Shown piece by piece: positions 63,797 to 64,000 of a stretch of 64,000 bases of DNA. The translations under genes and the position numbers were made by a program. This stretch comes from Cellulomonas aerilata (GTDB taxonomy: Bacteria; Actinomycetota; Actinomycetes; Actinomycetales; Cellulomonadaceae), in assembly GCF_007991755.1 (NCBI RefSeq), contig NZ_BJYY01000012.1, forward strand, positions 222,880 to 286,879, written 5' to 3'. Numbering within the stretch: position 1 is the first letter of the stretch; every line of letters starts with the position of its first letter. The notes beneath the pieces were generated by a model, which worked only from the letters and a program-made list of their open reading frames with translations, was not told where the DNA came from and did not search any database.

Positions 63797-64000
63797 CGCG
63801 CACGGCGCGGTCCTCCGCCGGCCGGCTCGACGGTCGAGCGGGCCGGTCCGCACGCGCCGTCCGTGGGCCTCACGCGCAGGACACGCCTCCGTCGGTCCCC
63901 TGCCGACGGTGGCTGCTTCGGCGACCCGACCGTAGGTACCCGCGCTCGAACGCACGCTCGCCCGCCAAAATACCTGCGGGCTCTAGGCGCCTTATCGCCC
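63797..64000. other. Non-coding window end
   Basis: No gene is seen. A CTCGA-CGG-TCGAG hairpin with flanking GC pairs at about 63821-63843 may terminate the GGDEF-EAL transcript. A further hairpin (CCGTCGG with CCGACGG, 63888-63909) and a relatively AT-rich stretch near 63966-63996 precede whatever gene lies beyond. Confidence 0.35.

Noticed and set aside
63870..63960. c-di-GMP (GEMM) riboswitch after the GGDEF-EAL gene
   Set aside because: A CGCGCAGGACACGCC stretch and a later GTAGGTACC are vaguely similar, but the invariant GACGCAAAGC core is absent.

Overview
The window is 64 kb of very GC-rich DNA from an actinobacterium, most likely a motile member of the Cellulomonadaceae (Cellulomonas-like). 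The evidence is GTG starts, several probable leaderless starts with a TANNNT -10 about 6-10 bases upstream, an F420-type LLM oxidoreductase, DUF3097, and the core order leuS-degV-comEA-comEC-holA ... rpsT ... lepA-hemW ... hrcA-dnaJ2-rsmE-HIT-phoH-ybeY-CNNM-era. I see no tRNA, rRNA, CRISPR array, insertion sequence or prophage. Genus assignment is an inference from gene content only.

Layout. 1-2.6 kb: 3' part of a BTAD/SARP-type regulator. 2.6-13.6 kb: an extracytoplasmic copper-oxidase cluster, all on the minus strand. It holds a Tat-exported multicopper oxidase coupled to a signal peptidase I, a CopD-family membrane protein, a membrane-anchored His/Met-containing DUF4352-like protein, and a 1948-residue membrane-anchored multicopper oxidase. 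In that giant protein the intact copper motifs sit in permuted order, as I recall for MnxG-type manganese oxidases. All four promoters carry the same 11-bp-period direct repeat (one copy degenerate). 13.7-23.1 kb: alpha/beta hydrolase, then the conserved era-to-hrcA block with a CIRCE operator and a 57-codon DUF1059 gene. 23.2-31.9 kb: EAL protein, DUF3097, DUF4870, hemW, lepA and a PAS-GGDEF-EAL protein. 32.1-35.2 kb: rpsT, then a compact module made of an XRE-TPR regulator, a 45-residue secreted-peptide gene just upstream of it, and a divergent catalytically degenerate EAL protein. These share GTCAY-N7-RTGAC palindromes and form a candidate peptide-pheromone (RRNPP-like) system. 35.2-43.4 kb: holA, comEC without a nuclease domain, comEA, degV, leuS. 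43.5-52.2 kb: desaturase, MFS exporter, DtxR-family regulator, metallophosphoesterase, LLM oxidoreductase, Xi-class GST-like protein, ctaG and DUF2243. 52.3-58.1 kb: a sugar-use locus (GH4 hydrolase, PfkB kinase, ABC binding protein and two permeases, no ATPase). 58.1-64 kb: an MHS-type transporter, a chemoreceptor and a membrane GGDEF-EAL protein.

How the genes work together. Four c-di-GMP-related proteins plus a chemoreceptor suggest a motility/attachment lifestyle. The copper cluster looks like a coordinated regulon for copper handling and/or metal oxidation at the cell surface. The XRE-TPR/peptide/degenerate-EAL module is the most likely undescribed signalling system. No experimental or database evidence was available; everything rests on reading the sequence and on family knowledge.
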